Source: Taishania sp965247975 | GTDB taxonomy: Bacteria; Bacteroidota; Bacteroidia; Flavobacteriales_D; Crocinitomicaceae | NCBI GenBank assembly: GCA_965247975.1 | Contig: OZ252050.1 | Coordinates: 2,294,001-2,358,000 of the forward strand | Reading direction: 5' to 3' | DNA length: 64,000 bases | Part shown: piece after piece, positions 53,099-62,018 of the stretch | Layout of the letters: each line of letters starts with the position of its first letter | Position numbering within the stretch: the stretch's first letter is position 1 | Position numbers and translations under genes: made by a program | Notes under the pieces: generated by a model | Told to the model about the DNA's origin: nothing | What the model saw: the letters and a program-made list of their open reading frames with translations, nothing else | Databases searched by the model: none

Positions 53099-54158
53099 TT
53101 CGTGCGTTTTGAAGCAGTAAAGCATCTAAAATGACCATAGCTGCCATACTTTCTACGATTGGAACAGCTCTTGGAACTACACACGGATCGTGCCTTCCCT
53201 TGCCTTCCAATTCAATTTTATTCCCTTGATCATCAACACTTTCTTGTGTTTGTATGATTGTTGCAACAGGCTTAAATGCCACTCGAAACTCTATCGGCAT
53301 ACCATTCGAAATTCCACCTTGAATTCCTCCGCTATGGTTCGTTTTAGTGGTAAAATCTGATTCAAAAAGATCATTATGTTCACTTCCTTTCATCGAAATT
53401 GCATCAAATCCAGAGCCAAATTCAACTCCTTTCACAGCATTAATCGAAAGCATTGCTTTTCCCAATTCAGCATGCAATTTATCAAAAACAGGTTCACCCA
53501 AACCCGCCGGAACACCTGAAATGACACACGAAATTGCACCTCCAACTGTATCTCCTTGCGCACGAATTTCTTTGATTAATTCAATCATTTCCTGAGCAAC
53601 CACTAAATCAGGGCATCGAACGTCATTTGAATCAACCTCGTTTCGCTTGTAGTAGTTCCTTTTTATAGCCTTAATTGAACCAACTTGATCTACATAAGCA
53701 ACAATTGAAATTCCTTTTGATGCCAAAAATTGTTGAGCTATTGCTCCAGCGACTACTCGGCATGCAGTTTCTCGTGCGCTTGATCGACCTCCACCATTGT
53801 GATCGCGAATTCCGTATTTTTTTTCGTACGTAAAATCAGCATGCGATGGGCGAAACACCCCTTTCAAATGCTCGTAATCTTTCGATTTTTGGTTTTCATT
53901 CGGAATAATAAAGCCGATGGGAGCTCCAGTGGTTTTATTCTTAAAAATACCCGATAAAAACTGAACAGTATCTGATTCTTTGCGTTGCGTTGTTATTGAA
54001 GATTGACCTGGTTTTCTGCGGTCTAATTGATGTTGAATGTCTTCCAAATCCAATTCAAAACCAGCAGGAAGTCCATCAATCACTCCCCCAATGGCAACGC
54101 CGTGTGACTCTCCAAAAGTGGAAAGTCGAACAATTTTACCAAAGCTAGATCCAGACAT
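53088..54158 (-). CDS. aroC: Chorismate synthase
   Basis: A 356-residue enzyme that removes phosphate from 5-enolpyruvylshikimate 3-phosphate to make chorismate, using reduced FMN. Family motifs are present: GESHGVAIGGVIDGLPAG near 13-30, HNGGGRSSARETACRVVAG near 120-138, and RHDPCVVPRAVPIVESM near 325-341. The length is standard. It precedes the membrane glycosyltransferase gene with an 11-base overlap; upstream is an intergenic inverted repeat. Confidence 0.95.
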   Translation of the reverse strand: MSGSSFGKIVRLSTFGESHGVAIGGVIDGLPAGFELDLEDIQHQLDRRKPGQSSITTQRKESDTVQFLSGIFKNKTTGAPIGFIIPNENQKSKDYEHLKGVFRPSHADFTYEKKYGIRDHNGGGRSSARETACRVVAGAIAQQFLASKGISIVAYVDQVGSIKAIKRNYYKRNEVDSNDVRCPDLVVAQEMIELIKEIRAQGDTVGGAISCVISGVPAGLGEPVFDKLHAELGKAMLSINAVKGVEFGSGFDAISMKGSEHNDLFESDFTTKTNHSGGIQGGISNGMPIEFRVAFKPVATIIQTQESVDDQGNKIELEGKGRHDPCVVPRAVPIVESMAAMVILDALLLQNARNGF

Positions 54159-54197
54159 ATTTTTTTAATAATCCATTTTATTCAAAACAGTTAATCT

Positions 54198-54322
54198 AAA
54201 GATTGTTGCAAGGTGCGTAAATCGAGGCAGTTTTACAATTTGATTCCAGAGTCCCGTTAAATCGGGATGAGGAAACTAAATTTTAGAACTAACGATGAGT
54301 AACGTGCATTGCAGCAATCTTT
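54198..54322. repeat. Intergenic inverted repeat with inner hairpin
   Basis: AAAGATTGTTGC (54198-54209) and GCAGCAATCTTT (54311-54322) are inverted copies (11 of 12 pair) separated by 101 bases that hold a TCCCG/CGGGA hairpin near 54253-54268. It fills the gap between the LURP-one-like gene and aroC. A TAAATTTTAGAACTAA stretch in it also occurs near 42000. Confidence 0.5.
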
Positions 54323-54970
54323 TTAACCTCTTCTTCTTTCGAGAAGTACAAGCATCATAAGAGCCAACATCATTCGTTCACCATCCTCATCAGGCAAATT
54401 GATTAGCGAATCTAGTTTGAATTTACGCCCAAAAAACGAAGGTTGTTTAGATAAACGAGCCACTATATCGCCACTCATACTTTTCACAACGTATCTTGGA
54501 TTAAACAAATATCCCGAAAGCATGGCAACTATTGGAACTTCAATCAACAACGCATCACCTACTTTTGCCCACGGATTTTCTTCAGAAATGTTGTACTCTT
54601 CTTGTTTTTCAGGATTGAAAATTAAGTACTTGGCTTTCCACAGCGATTTCATTCCTTTTCGACCGACTCCACCCATGTATTCTCCACTGTTATGACTGAA
54701 TGAATAATTAGCGTTGAAATCAATCCATCGATCCGCTTGAATGCGATAAAGTTCGGTTTGGCGCGATTCATCCGAAAATAGAACAACATCTTCCTTAAAT
54801 TTAAACATTTTTTGACGCACATAAGCTATCATATTTCCATGCGCATCACGCGCACTAAAATCATTTGACAGTGTTCCAATCTTAAATTCAAAACTGAGCG
54901 GAAAATCCAATTTCTTGAAATTTTTCGTTTCCGATTTAAAGTTATCTAGTAAGTCGTTGTTAGTTTCCAT
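54323..54970 (-). CDS. LURP-one-like (tubby C-like fold) protein
   Basis: A 215-residue soluble protein. The pattern of ARDAHGNMIAYVRQKMFKFKEDVVLFSD near 41-68, with paired strands around a central helix, followed by YVVKSMSGDIVARLSK near 160-175, fits the LURP-one-related or tubby C-terminal-like fold (scramblase-like). Function in bacteria is unknown. It is seven bases downstream of the phosphohexomutase gene and on the same strand. Confidence 0.65.
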   Translation of the reverse strand: METNNDLLDNFKSETKNFKKLDFPLSFEFKIGTLSNDFSARDAHGNMIAYVRQKMFKFKEDVVLFSDESRQTELYRIQADRWIDFNANYSFSHNSGEYMGGVGRKGMKSLWKAKYLIFNPEKQEEYNISEENPWAKVGDALLIEVPIVAMLSGYLFNPRYVVKSMSGDIVARLSKQPSFFGRKFKLDSLINLPDEDGERMMLALMMLVLLERRRG

Positions 54971-54977
54971 ATTTTTT

Positions 54978-56375
54978 TTAATTACAAATTGTTTGTTCTG
55001 TCACTTTCAAAATTTTACGCACTTCATCCATCGTTGGCGCTTCAGCATACGTTCTTAACACGGGCTCAGTACCTGAAGGTCGAATCATTACCCAACGTTC
55101 ATCGTCGAAGAAATACTTAAAGCCATCAAGGGTTTGGAGTTCTTTTACTTTGTAATCACCAAAGGAAGTATAAGCATTTGACTCACAGTTTTTGATGATT
55201 TTTTGTTTCAATTCTTCCGTTATATGCAAATCACTTCGCTCGAATTTGAAGCTTCCAACGATTTCATACACTTCTTGAATCAAATCATCCAAGGTTTTGC
55301 CTGATTTCGCCATGAATTCCCAGATAATTAATCCCATCCAAATTCCATCACGTTCAGGAATGTGTCCTTTGGTTGCAATTCCACCCGATTCTTCACCTCC
55401 AACCAGCACATCTTCAGCAACCATAATGCTTGCAATGTATTTAAAGCCAATTTTCACGACTTCGTATGGTAAATGATAATGTTCTGCCATTTTCCCAACT
55501 CTTGGAGTAGTACTGAAAGCTGTTGCCACTTTTCCTGTCATTCCTTTGTACTTCGCCAAATAGTGAATGAGCAACAAAATGATGTGGTGCGAATCAATAA
55601 ATTCTGCTTTTCCGTTGTACAAGCCAATGCGATCTGCATCGCCATCGGTTACCAAAGCGCAATCAATGTTTCCTTTTTCAATTAAAAACGCTTCCAATTC
55701 TTTGCAATTCTTCGCAATTGGCTCTGGCGCTTGACCGTAGAATGAAGGATTGTGTTCACAATGTAAGAAATGAATGTTTGGCAAAATGCGTTTCATGGCA
55801 TTCTGACCAGCTCCATACATGGCATCGTACGCCAAATTTAAACCTGATTTTTCAATGGCTTCTAAATCGAAATTTGCTTTCACGTGATCCACATACATCG
55901 TTTCCAAATCAACGATTTCAACCAATGCATTTTCCAAAGAAATACTTGCTAAATCAAGTACATTTTCGTCAGGAATGATGTCTTCAATTTCTTGCACTAA
56001 TTTTGGATCTAGCGGTCCTCCGTGATGCGATTTAAGCTTGTATCCGTTGTATGAAGGTGGATTGTGACTTGCCGTAATAACAACACCAACAGAACATCCC
56101 AAATGCACTGCGCCAAGGGAAACCATCGGTGTTGAGACAAATCCTTTTGCCATTTTCACTTTAATTCCCTCAGAGATAAACACTTTTACAGCAGTGCTCA
56201 CGAACAATTCTCCCGCAAAGCGACAATCGTGACCGATCACAACACTTGGATTGTCAAAATTTGTTTTCAACCATTTTGCTGTTGCCATCGAAACTCGTGC
56301 AACATTCTCAACAGTGTATTCTTCAGCAATATTTGCTCTCCAACCGTCTGTTCCAAATTTAATTTTAGTAGTCAA
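54978..56375 (-). CDS. Phosphoglucomutase/phosphomannomutase family protein
   Basis: A 465-residue member of the alpha-D-phosphohexomutase family, which moves a phosphate between C1 and C6 of a sugar. The active-site serine is Ser103 in ITASHNPPSYNGYK; the metal loop DGDADRIG is near 242-249; the sugar-binding GGEESGG is near 325; and the phosphate-binding RPSGTEPVLRTYAEAP is near the C-terminus. Whether glucose or mannose phosphate is preferred cannot be told. It precedes the LURP-one-like gene by seven bases. Confidence 0.9.
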   Translation of the reverse strand: MTTKIKFGTDGWRANIAEEYTVENVARVSMATAKWLKTNFDNPSVVIGHDCRFAGELFVSTAVKVFISEGIKVKMAKGFVSTPMVSLGAVHLGCSVGVVITASHNPPSYNGYKLKSHHGGPLDPKLVQEIEDIIPDENVLDLASISLENALVEIVDLETMYVDHVKANFDLEAIEKSGLNLAYDAMYGAGQNAMKRILPNIHFLHCEHNPSFYGQAPEPIAKNCKELEAFLIEKGNIDCALVTDGDADRIGLYNGKAEFIDSHHIILLLIHYLAKYKGMTGKVATAFSTTPRVGKMAEHYHLPYEVVKIGFKYIASIMVAEDVLVGGEESGGIATKGHIPERDGIWMGLIIWEFMAKSGKTLDDLIQEVYEIVGSFKFERSDLHITEELKQKIIKNCESNAYTSFGDYKVKELQTLDGFKYFFDDERWVMIRPSGTEPVLRTYAEAPTMDEVRKILKVTEQTICN

Positions 56376-56444
56376 TTTATTTCGTATTAAATGTTATTAA
56401 AAGTTTCTAAAAGCTTATTCTGCTTTGTGATTATAAGATTTAAG

Positions 56445-57728
56445 TTATTTAACCTTAAATTCTAGAACCGTTTTTTCTATAATCGCAACGCATTCCAATA
56501 ATTGCTCTTCGTTCATTACCAACGGTGGCGCAAATCGGATAATATTTCCGTGAGTTGGTTTAGCTAGCAAGCCATTATTTTTTAATTGCACGCATAAGTC
56601 CCAAGCGGTGGAGCTTTCAGGCGTATCGTTAATGATAATTGCATTTAACAATCCTTTTCCACGCACTTTTGATACCAACTCCGTTTTAGCAATGATGCGA
56701 TTCATTTCGCGTCGAAAGATTTCTCCCAATCGACGAGCATTTTGAGCCAAATTTTCTTCTTGTACAACCTCTAATGCTGCAATAGCAACCTTAGCAGCAA
56801 CAGGATTTCCACCAAACGTTGAACCGTGCTGTCCAGGTTTGATGACATCCATAATTTCATTATTTGCCAATACAGCAGAAACTGGATAAACTCCTCCAGA
56901 AAGAGCTTTTCCAAGGATCAAAATATCTGGTTGAACATAAGTCGCTTGTTTTTCACAGGCATTTTCGCAGGAACAATTTCCACAAACAGCCAAAAGACTT
57001 CCAGTTCGGGCAATTCCAGTTTGTACTTCATCCGCAATAAAAAGCACATTGTGTTGTGCACAAAGCGCTTTTGCTTTCGCTAAAAAATCTTCACTTGGAA
57101 CATAAACTCCTGCTTCTCCTTGAATTGGTTCCACGAGAAATCCTGCCACATTTTTGTGTTGAATCGCTTGTTCAAACGCAGCGATATCATCGTAGGGAAT
57201 TTTAATAAATCCCGGTGTAAATGGTCCGAAATTTTTGCGTGCATCTGGATCATTTGAAAAAGAAACAATCGTCGTTGTGCGACCATGAAAATTCCCTTCG
57301 CAAACAATGATTTGAGCATCATTTTCTGAAATTCCCTTTTTCTCATAAGCCCATTTGCGGCACAATTTAATCCCTGTTTCAACGGCTTCAGCGCCTGTAT
57401 TCATTGGTAATACTTTGTCGAAACCAAAATATTCCGTTACATATTTTTCATAAACTCCTAGCGCATCATTGTAAAATGCACGAGAAGTAAGTGTTAAAGT
57501 TTTTGCTTGATCAATCATTGCACCAACAATTTTCGGGTGACAATGACCTTGATTCACAGCTGAATAAGCCGAAAGGAAATCAAAATATTTTTTTCCATCC
57601 ACATCCCACACGTACACGCCTTCTCCTCGAGCAAGAACAACTGGTAGTGGGTGATAATTATGAGCTCCGTGATCGTTTTCTAATTGAATGAGTTCTTCAA
57701 ATCCTAGTTTTTCCATTGTTGCATTCAT
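56445..57728 (-). CDS. rocD: Ornithine aminotransferase
   Basis: A 427-residue PLP-dependent class III aminotransferase that converts ornithine and 2-oxoglutarate to glutamate semialdehyde and glutamate. The N-terminus (NDHGAHNYHPLPVVLARGEGVYVWDVDGKKYFDFLSAY) is characteristic of ornithine aminotransferase, the PLP lysine is in ILILGKALSGGVYPVSA, and the STFGGNPVA motif follows. The insert CGNCSCENAC near 246-255 is unusual. The start is ATG 57728, though MEKLGFEEL four codons later fits too. The leader holds a tandem repeat and a -7 box. Confidence 0.9.
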   Translation of the reverse strand: MNATMEKLGFEELIQLENDHGAHNYHPLPVVLARGEGVYVWDVDGKKYFDFLSAYSAVNQGHCHPKIVGAMIDQAKTLTLTSRAFYNDALGVYEKYVTEYFGFDKVLPMNTGAEAVETGIKLCRKWAYEKKGISENDAQIIVCEGNFHGRTTTIVSFSNDPDARKNFGPFTPGFIKIPYDDIAAFEQAIQHKNVAGFLVEPIQGEAGVYVPSEDFLAKAKALCAQHNVLFIADEVQTGIARTGSLLAVCGNCSCENACEKQATYVQPDILILGKALSGGVYPVSAVLANNEIMDVIKPGQHGSTFGGNPVAAKVAIAALEVVQEENLAQNARRLGEIFRREMNRIIAKTELVSKVRGKGLLNAIIINDTPESSTAWDLCVQLKNNGLLAKPTHGNIIRFAPPLVMNEEQLLECVAIIEKTVLEFKVK

Positions 57729-57754
57729 CTTTTTATTCTTCGAATTTAAACCCG

Positions 57755-57809
57755 CTCATCTCGGAGAGCAAGCATCCTTTCCTCATTCTTGGAGAGAAAT
57801 CATCCTTTG
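57755..57809 (-). repeat. Two-copy tandem repeat in the rocD leader
   Basis: Two 27- to 28-base units, CTCATCTCGGAGAGCAAG... at 57755 and CTCATTCTTGGAGAGAAAT... at 57782, share GGAGAG, CATCCTTT and CTCAT. They lie between the candidate promoter and the start of ornithine aminotransferase, so they would be transcribed in the leader. Confidence 0.6.
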
Positions 57810-57815
57810 TGGTTG

Positions 57816-57823
57816 CAAAAGTA
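57816..57823 (-). promoter_or_regulatory. Candidate -7 element for rocD
   Basis: Minus-strand TACTTTTG is an exact TAnnTTTG match, 88 bases before the start codon. This would give a leader of about 80 bases containing the tandem repeat. Confidence 0.45.
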
Positions 57824-57977
57824 AAGGAAATACATGAAAAAAGAAAGGAATCCAAATGGCGAAAAAATTTATTTAATCGCAGGTTTTCAACAAGATGTAA
57901 ATAAACATAAAAACGCTATTCCGTTCTAATTCCTAGAATATTTACACAAGCATCCATTTAAAAAATATTTTTTTCAA

Positions 57978-58007
57978 TTGACAAAATCAAATTATGTACT
58001 ATCTTTG
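57978..58007 (+). promoter_or_regulatory. Promoter of the SRP RNA gene
   Basis: TTG at 57978-57980 and TATCTTTG at 58000-58007 are separated by 19 bases, a perfect Bacteroidota promoter (TTG, N19, TAnnTTTG). It ends four bases before the first base of the SRP RNA, as expected for transcription initiation. This serves as the reference for the other promoter calls. Confidence 0.9.
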
Positions 58008-58011
58008 CGCC

Positions 58012-58108
58012 GGGGTAAGTCTTGTACGACCAGCTCCCTCTTAATCCCCCAGGACAGGAATGTAGCAAGGGCCGGAGGTTGAGCGGTGCGATATGAGTAG
58101 CTTACCCC
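58012..58108 (+). ncRNA. ffs: Signal recognition particle RNA, small bacterial type
   Basis: A 97-base RNA. The ends GGGGTAAG and CTTACCCC pair, and the conserved tip of domain IV is present: CAGGACAGGAATGTAGCAAGG with the GGAA tetraloop region and AGCAAGG, to which Ffh binds. It lacks an Alu domain, as in 4.5S-type RNAs. The RNA works with Ffh and FtsY in delivering membrane proteins to the translocon. It has its own promoter and T-run terminator. Confidence 0.95.
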
Positions 58109-58118
58109 TCTTTTTTTG
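58101..58118 (+). terminator. Terminator of the SRP RNA gene
   Basis: The closing stem of the RNA (CTTACCCC) is followed by TC and seven T (58111-58117), so the RNA's own end stem acts as the terminator hairpin. Confidence 0.8.
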
Positions 58119-58152
58119 TCCAAATTTTTGATTTATCATTCTAGCAAATTTT

Positions 58153-58794
58153 ATGGAATTCATTGCCCAAGAATTAGATGCTTATTGCTGTAATCATAGT
58201 GAAAATGAGCCTGATTTTCTAAAAGAGCTCAATCGAAGAACGCATCTCGAAGTGCTTCAACCGCGCATGCTTTCTGGCCATTTTCAAGGACGTGTTTTAA
58301 GCATGTTGTCGCACATGATTCAACCTAAAAGAATTCTGGAAATTGGTACATATACAGGCTATTCTGCGCTATGTTTTGCCGAAGGATTGGCTGAAAACGG
58401 TAAGGTGATTACGATAGATGTCAATGAAGAATTGTCCGATTTGGTCAACGAATTCATTCAAAAAGCAAACATGACGGAAAAAGTATTCCCGATGATTGGT
58501 GATGCGATGCAAATTATTCCAACATTAGACGAAGAATTTGACATTGTATTTATTGATGCCGACAAAAAAAACTATGTAAATTACTATAACCTTGTTTTCG
58601 ACAAAGTAAAACCAGGTGGGTACATCATTGCTGACAATGTGCTTTGGTCGGGAAAAGTGTTAGAAGATTACGATAAGCTGGATGCTTCGACGAAAGTAAT
58701 TATGGACTATAACATCTTAATTCACAACGATCCACGAGTGCAAGAAGTGCTTTTTCCGATCCGAGATGGATTAAACATTGCCCGAAAGCGCTAG
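58153..58794 (+). CDS. Class I SAM-dependent O-methyltransferase
   Basis: A 213-residue methyltransferase of the caffeoyl-CoA/catechol O-methyltransferase type. The SAM-binding motif is ILEIGTYTGYSALCFAEGL near residues 61-79, a second strand has ITIDVNEE near 90, and the metal and substrate region VFIDADKKNYVNYY near 131-144 includes the conserved Asp residues. The substrate is not known. The next gene starts 12 bases after its stop, so it forms a unit with the pseudouridine synthase. Confidence 0.9.
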   Translation: MEFIAQELDAYCCNHSENEPDFLKELNRRTHLEVLQPRMLSGHFQGRVLSMLSHMIQPKRILEIGTYTGYSALCFAEGLAENGKVITIDVNEELSDLVNEFIQKANMTEKVFPMIGDAMQIIPTLDEEFDIVFIDADKKNYVNYYNLVFDKVKPGGYIIADNVLWSGKVLEDYDKLDASTKVIMDYNILIHNDPRVQEVLFPIRDGLNIARKR

Positions 58795-58806
58795 AAGCTT
58801 AATTCC

Positions 58807-59496
58807 ATGCTCGAAATTCTTTTCCAAGATGAACACCTCGTGGCGATTAACAAACCGCATGGCTTATTGGTGCATCGCTCAAAAATCGCTTCGAATACGG
58901 ATGAATATGCCCTGCAAATTCTGAGAGATCAACTAAATCAAAAGGTTTATCCATGTCATCGATTGGACAGAAAGACAGCTGGCGTGCTTTTATTTGCGCT
59001 TTCACCTGAAATTCAAAAATTAATGAATGACCAATTCATGGAAAAAACAGTTCGCAAAGAATATTTAGCCATTTTGCGCGGATTTATGTCTGAAGTTGGG
59101 TCCATTGATTATCCACTAACAAATTTAAATGGTGTTTCCAAGGATGCAATGACGCATTTTGAGCTGATTGAAAATGCTGAAATTGACCTTCCTTTTGGGA
59201 AATTCGATACTTCGCGTTATTCATTGGTTCGCGTTAAACCAGAAACAGGAAGAATGCACCAAATTCGTAAACACTTTGCACATATTTTTCACCCAATTAT
59301 TGGCGATAGACCGCATGGATGCAACAAACAAAACAAATTGTTTCTGGATAAATGGAACATGAATACCATGTTATTGCATGCCCACAAATTGATTTTCATG
59401 CATCCAATCTCAAAAATGGAAATTCATTTAACAGCAAGCACATCAACCGAATTTAATCGTAGTTTGAAGCTATTGGAATTCAAAACGCAATTTTGA
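58807..59496 (+). CDS. RluA-family pseudouridine synthase, TruC-like
   Basis: A 229-residue enzyme without an S4 domain. The catalytic Asp54 sits in CHRLDRKTAGVLLFA, with NKPHGLLVHRS near residues 15-25 and the RMHQIRKHFAH motif near 152-162. The short length and lack of an N-terminal RNA-binding domain fit the TruC branch, which modifies U65 of tRNA, but the exact target is inference. It is 12 bases downstream of the O-methyltransferase. Confidence 0.88.
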   Translation: MLEILFQDEHLVAINKPHGLLVHRSKIASNTDEYALQILRDQLNQKVYPCHRLDRKTAGVLLFALSPEIQKLMNDQFMEKTVRKEYLAILRGFMSEVGSIDYPLTNLNGVSKDAMTHFELIENAEIDLPFGKFDTSRYSLVRVKPETGRMHQIRKHFAHIFHPIIGDRPHGCNKQNKLFLDKWNMNTMLLHAHKLIFMHPISKMEIHLTASTSTEFNRSLKLLEFKTQF

Positions 59497-59567
59497 TCTC
59501 GATTTTAAATTTAAAGACGATCTTAAAGCAATAGTTTTTATTTTTACATTCAATTTAATTCAACAAA

Positions 59568-60590
59568 ATGATTGATTTCCGCAGTGATACTGTAACCCTT
59601 CCTACGCAAGAAATGCGCGACTTCATGCACGCTGCACCTGTCGGCGACGACGTTTTTGGAGAAGATCCAACAATCAATGAATTGCAAGCGTTTGCAGCCG
59701 ATTTACTTGGTTTTGAAGCTGGGCTATTTAGCAGCTCTGGTACGCAAACGAACCAAATTGCGATCAATGTGCACACAACACCAGGTGGAGAAGTTATTTG
59801 TCATCAAGAAAGTCACATTTACAAATACGAAGGCGGTGGAATTGCCAAAAACTCTGGAGCTTCTGTGCGTTTATTGACAGGAAATCGAGGAAGAATTACG
59901 GCAGATGAAGTGAAAAATTGGATCAATCCTATGCATGATGTACATTTTCCTTTGACACAGCTTGTGAGTGTGGAAGACACGTCTAATCGCGGTGGTGGAG
60001 CTATTTACGATTTCGAGGAACTCAAAAAATTGAGAGCATTAACACATTCTTTGCAAATCCCTTTGCATCTTGATGGAGCGAGGGTTTTTAACGCTTTGGT
60101 GGAAAATGGAATTGATTTTAAAACCTATGGTCAACAATTCGACTCCATTTCCATTTGTTTATCCAAAGGATTAGGTGCGCCGGTTGGTTCCGTTCTTCTA
60201 GGAAGTAAAGAGTTTATCAAAAAAGCACATCGTGTGCGCAAAGTATTTGGTGGAGGCATGCGCCAAGCTGGTTTTATTGCTGCCGGCGGATTGTTTGCTT
60301 TAAAAAACAACATCGATCGACTCAAAGAAGACCATAAAAATGCAAAGGCATTGGAAAAAGCTTTGTGTGAACTAAGCTGGGTGGATCATGTCGTTTCGGT
60401 TGAAACAAACATTGTTGTTACAGCTCTCAAAGATGCTTCAAAACTTCCAGAACTTATCGATGCTTTGAAAACACAAAACATCCTCGCAATGCCTTTTGGA
60501 CCAGGAATGATGCGCATGGTGACACATTTAAATATTTCGGAAGGCGACATTGATCAAACCATTTCCGTTTTAAAAAAGATCTCGTTATGA
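59568..60590 (+). CDS. Low-specificity L-threonine aldolase
   Basis: A 340-residue PLP enzyme that splits L-threonine (or allo-threonine) into glycine and acetaldehyde. The N-terminal DFRSDTVTLPTQEM is characteristic, the cofactor is bound at LSKGLGAPVGS with Lys200, and VGDDVFGEDPT follows near residue 25. The length is normal. The stop overlaps the next gene's start by four bases. Confidence 0.93.
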   Translation: MIDFRSDTVTLPTQEMRDFMHAAPVGDDVFGEDPTINELQAFAADLLGFEAGLFSSSGTQTNQIAINVHTTPGGEVICHQESHIYKYEGGGIAKNSGASVRLLTGNRGRITADEVKNWINPMHDVHFPLTQLVSVEDTSNRGGGAIYDFEELKKLRALTHSLQIPLHLDGARVFNALVENGIDFKTYGQQFDSISICLSKGLGAPVGSVLLGSKEFIKKAHRVRKVFGGGMRQAGFIAAGGLFALKNNIDRLKEDHKNAKALEKALCELSWVDHVVSVETNIVVTALKDASKLPELIDALKTQNILAMPFGPGMMRMVTHLNISEGDIDQTISVLKKISL

Positions 60591-61228
60591 AAATCCTTTT
60601 TGGTCTTGCAATTGGCTTCATGGTATTCTCCTGCAAAGAAGGCAAAAGAGATGTTGTGGATATGAATGACATTGTGGCGAAATCTGAGAAATACAATGGT
60701 AAAGAATCCAAAGAAGCGGAGAAAATAGATACTTTAAAAATGAGTGATGTTTTTTTGAGTGATTTAGAGCTAAAAAAATCTGAATTAGCAATTTCCAAAG
60801 CTCGAAACACCGATACATTGCTTTTCCCAGACCGATTCAAGTTTACTAAAAAAACAACTTTTCTATATTCCTTAAATGCAGATTCGGTGTTGTATTCCAA
60901 ATGGAATTTCAGAGATTCAACGAAAACGAAAAATGCTTTTTTAAACTGGACAAATTGTTTCGGCACAAAATGCAACGCCATTCGAATCGGTCAAAAAGCA
61001 AATCTGCAAAAAGACGGATTTCTATTGCTTGTAAATGATACTTGTATGATTTACGTTGGAACACACCTCAAATCGGAACAAGAGAAATGGATTTCTTATT
61101 ACACAAGTGACAAAAAACAAAAATGGACGTATATGCTTTCACAAACCAAGAATGGGAAAGTGAATTGGCAATCGTTTAAGGACAAAAAAATGATTCCTAT
61201 TGAGGAGAATAAGTTTGTTTTTGAGTGA
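60587..61228 (+). CDS. Putative lipoprotein
   Basis: A 213-residue protein with a lipoprotein signal ending at Cys16 (IGFMVFSC). The mature part begins with an acidic, Lys-rich stretch and then a beta-rich domain (DSVLYSKWNFRDS, FLNWTNCFGTKCNAI). No family recognised. Its ATG overlaps the stop of the threonine aldolase gene (ATGA), so the two are translated together although their products seem unrelated. A 450-base gap follows. Confidence 0.65.
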   Translation: MKILFGLAIGFMVFSCKEGKRDVVDMNDIVAKSEKYNGKESKEAEKIDTLKMSDVFLSDLELKKSELAISKARNTDTLLFPDRFKFTKKTTFLYSLNADSVLYSKWNFRDSTKTKNAFLNWTNCFGTKCNAIRIGQKANLQKDGFLLLVNDTCMIYVGTHLKSEQEKWISYYTSDKKQKWTYMLSQTKNGKVNWQSFKDKKMIPIEENKFVFE

Positions 61229-61505
61229 TTATTTAAAACAAAAATTTTTAATCTTTGGGATTGTAAACTTTGTATGAGCAACCGTGCGTTTTTTTTAAAA
61301 TGCTTCATGCCTATTAATTAGTCATTTCATTTGTTTATTATTTAAGTTAGCCAAAAACAACGTTCTTTTAACGCCGCAGGCGACCTTAATGATCCAAACT
61401 ACGTCAACCACAACTTCTTATTTCCCTTGGTTCCTTAATGTTTAAAATAATCACGACAGCAATCACGAGATTATTCATGCGTGCATTTATCCAAACTTGG
61501 TTCTT

Positions 61506-61655
61506 ATGGAAAGTTTGAGCCTAAACAATAAAATTATTTTTGAGAAGTTTATCATTAAAAACCTGACAGCATTCTCAAAAGCAGAAAATTTGTCAGAAAA
61601 AAATAGATTGGAACAAAAATTGACTTCGATTCACGAAATAATGAAAAATACTTAA
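61506..61655 (+). CDS. Possible small protein, 49 residues
   Basis: An open frame from ATG 61506 to TAA 61653-61655 in the 450-base gap before the mutL unit. The product is Leu-, Lys- and Glu-rich (MESLSLNNKIIFEKFIIKNL...), with a helical pattern and no signal peptide. Nothing proves it is expressed; it may be a remnant. The rest of the gap (61229-61505) holds no gene that I can see. Confidence 0.3.
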   Translation: MESLSLNNKIIFEKFIIKNLTAFSKAENLSEKNRLEQKLTSIHEIMKNT

Positions 61656-61660
61656 CTTTG
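61653..61660 (+). promoter_or_regulatory. Candidate -7 element before the mutL unit
   Basis: TAACTTTG is an exact TAnnTTTG match, 19 bases before the ATG at 61680. No TTG at -33. It overlaps the stop codon of the possible small gene upstream. Confidence 0.45.
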
Positions 61661-61679
61661 CTAGGTATCACGGCTTGAC

Positions 61680-62018
61680 ATGAAATTCAAATTTTTAAAA
61701 AATACGATCCGAAATAAGCGCTTCAATTACACTCCTGTGTTTTATGATGAGCAAAAGGAATACCTTGAATTAAAAAAGGCACAATACCGTGAACTCGAAA
61801 ATCAAGAATTAGATCCGGAAACAAGAAAATCGATTCTTCGTCAAGAAATGAACGCGAGTTGGTCGCGTGCTCAACATACCGCAAGTGCCCGTAGAAGTTC
61901 AAACATGCGTGTCATCTTGCTCATTGCCATTATTCTTGTTCTTGGCTATTTAATGCTCTATGGTGTGGATGAAGTGGATACTGTGGTAGAAAAAGTATGG
62001 GATAAACCAGCAAATTGA
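61680..62018 (+). CDS. Small membrane protein coupled to mutL
   Basis: A 112-residue protein with a Lys/Arg-rich N-terminal 75 residues (KFKFLKNTIRNKRFNYTP, then a charged helix) and a single C-terminal transmembrane segment near 77-97 (MRVILLIAIILVLGYLMLY). This is a tail-anchored topology. I believe a protein of this kind is common just upstream of mutL in Flavobacteriia, without known function. Its stop TGA overlaps the mutL ATG (TGATG), so translation is coupled. Confidence 0.75.
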   Translation: MKFKFLKNTIRNKRFNYTPVFYDEQKEYLELKKAQYRELENQELDPETRKSILRQEMNASWSRAQHTASARRSSNMRVILLIAIILVLGYLMLYGVDEVDTVVEKVWDKPAN

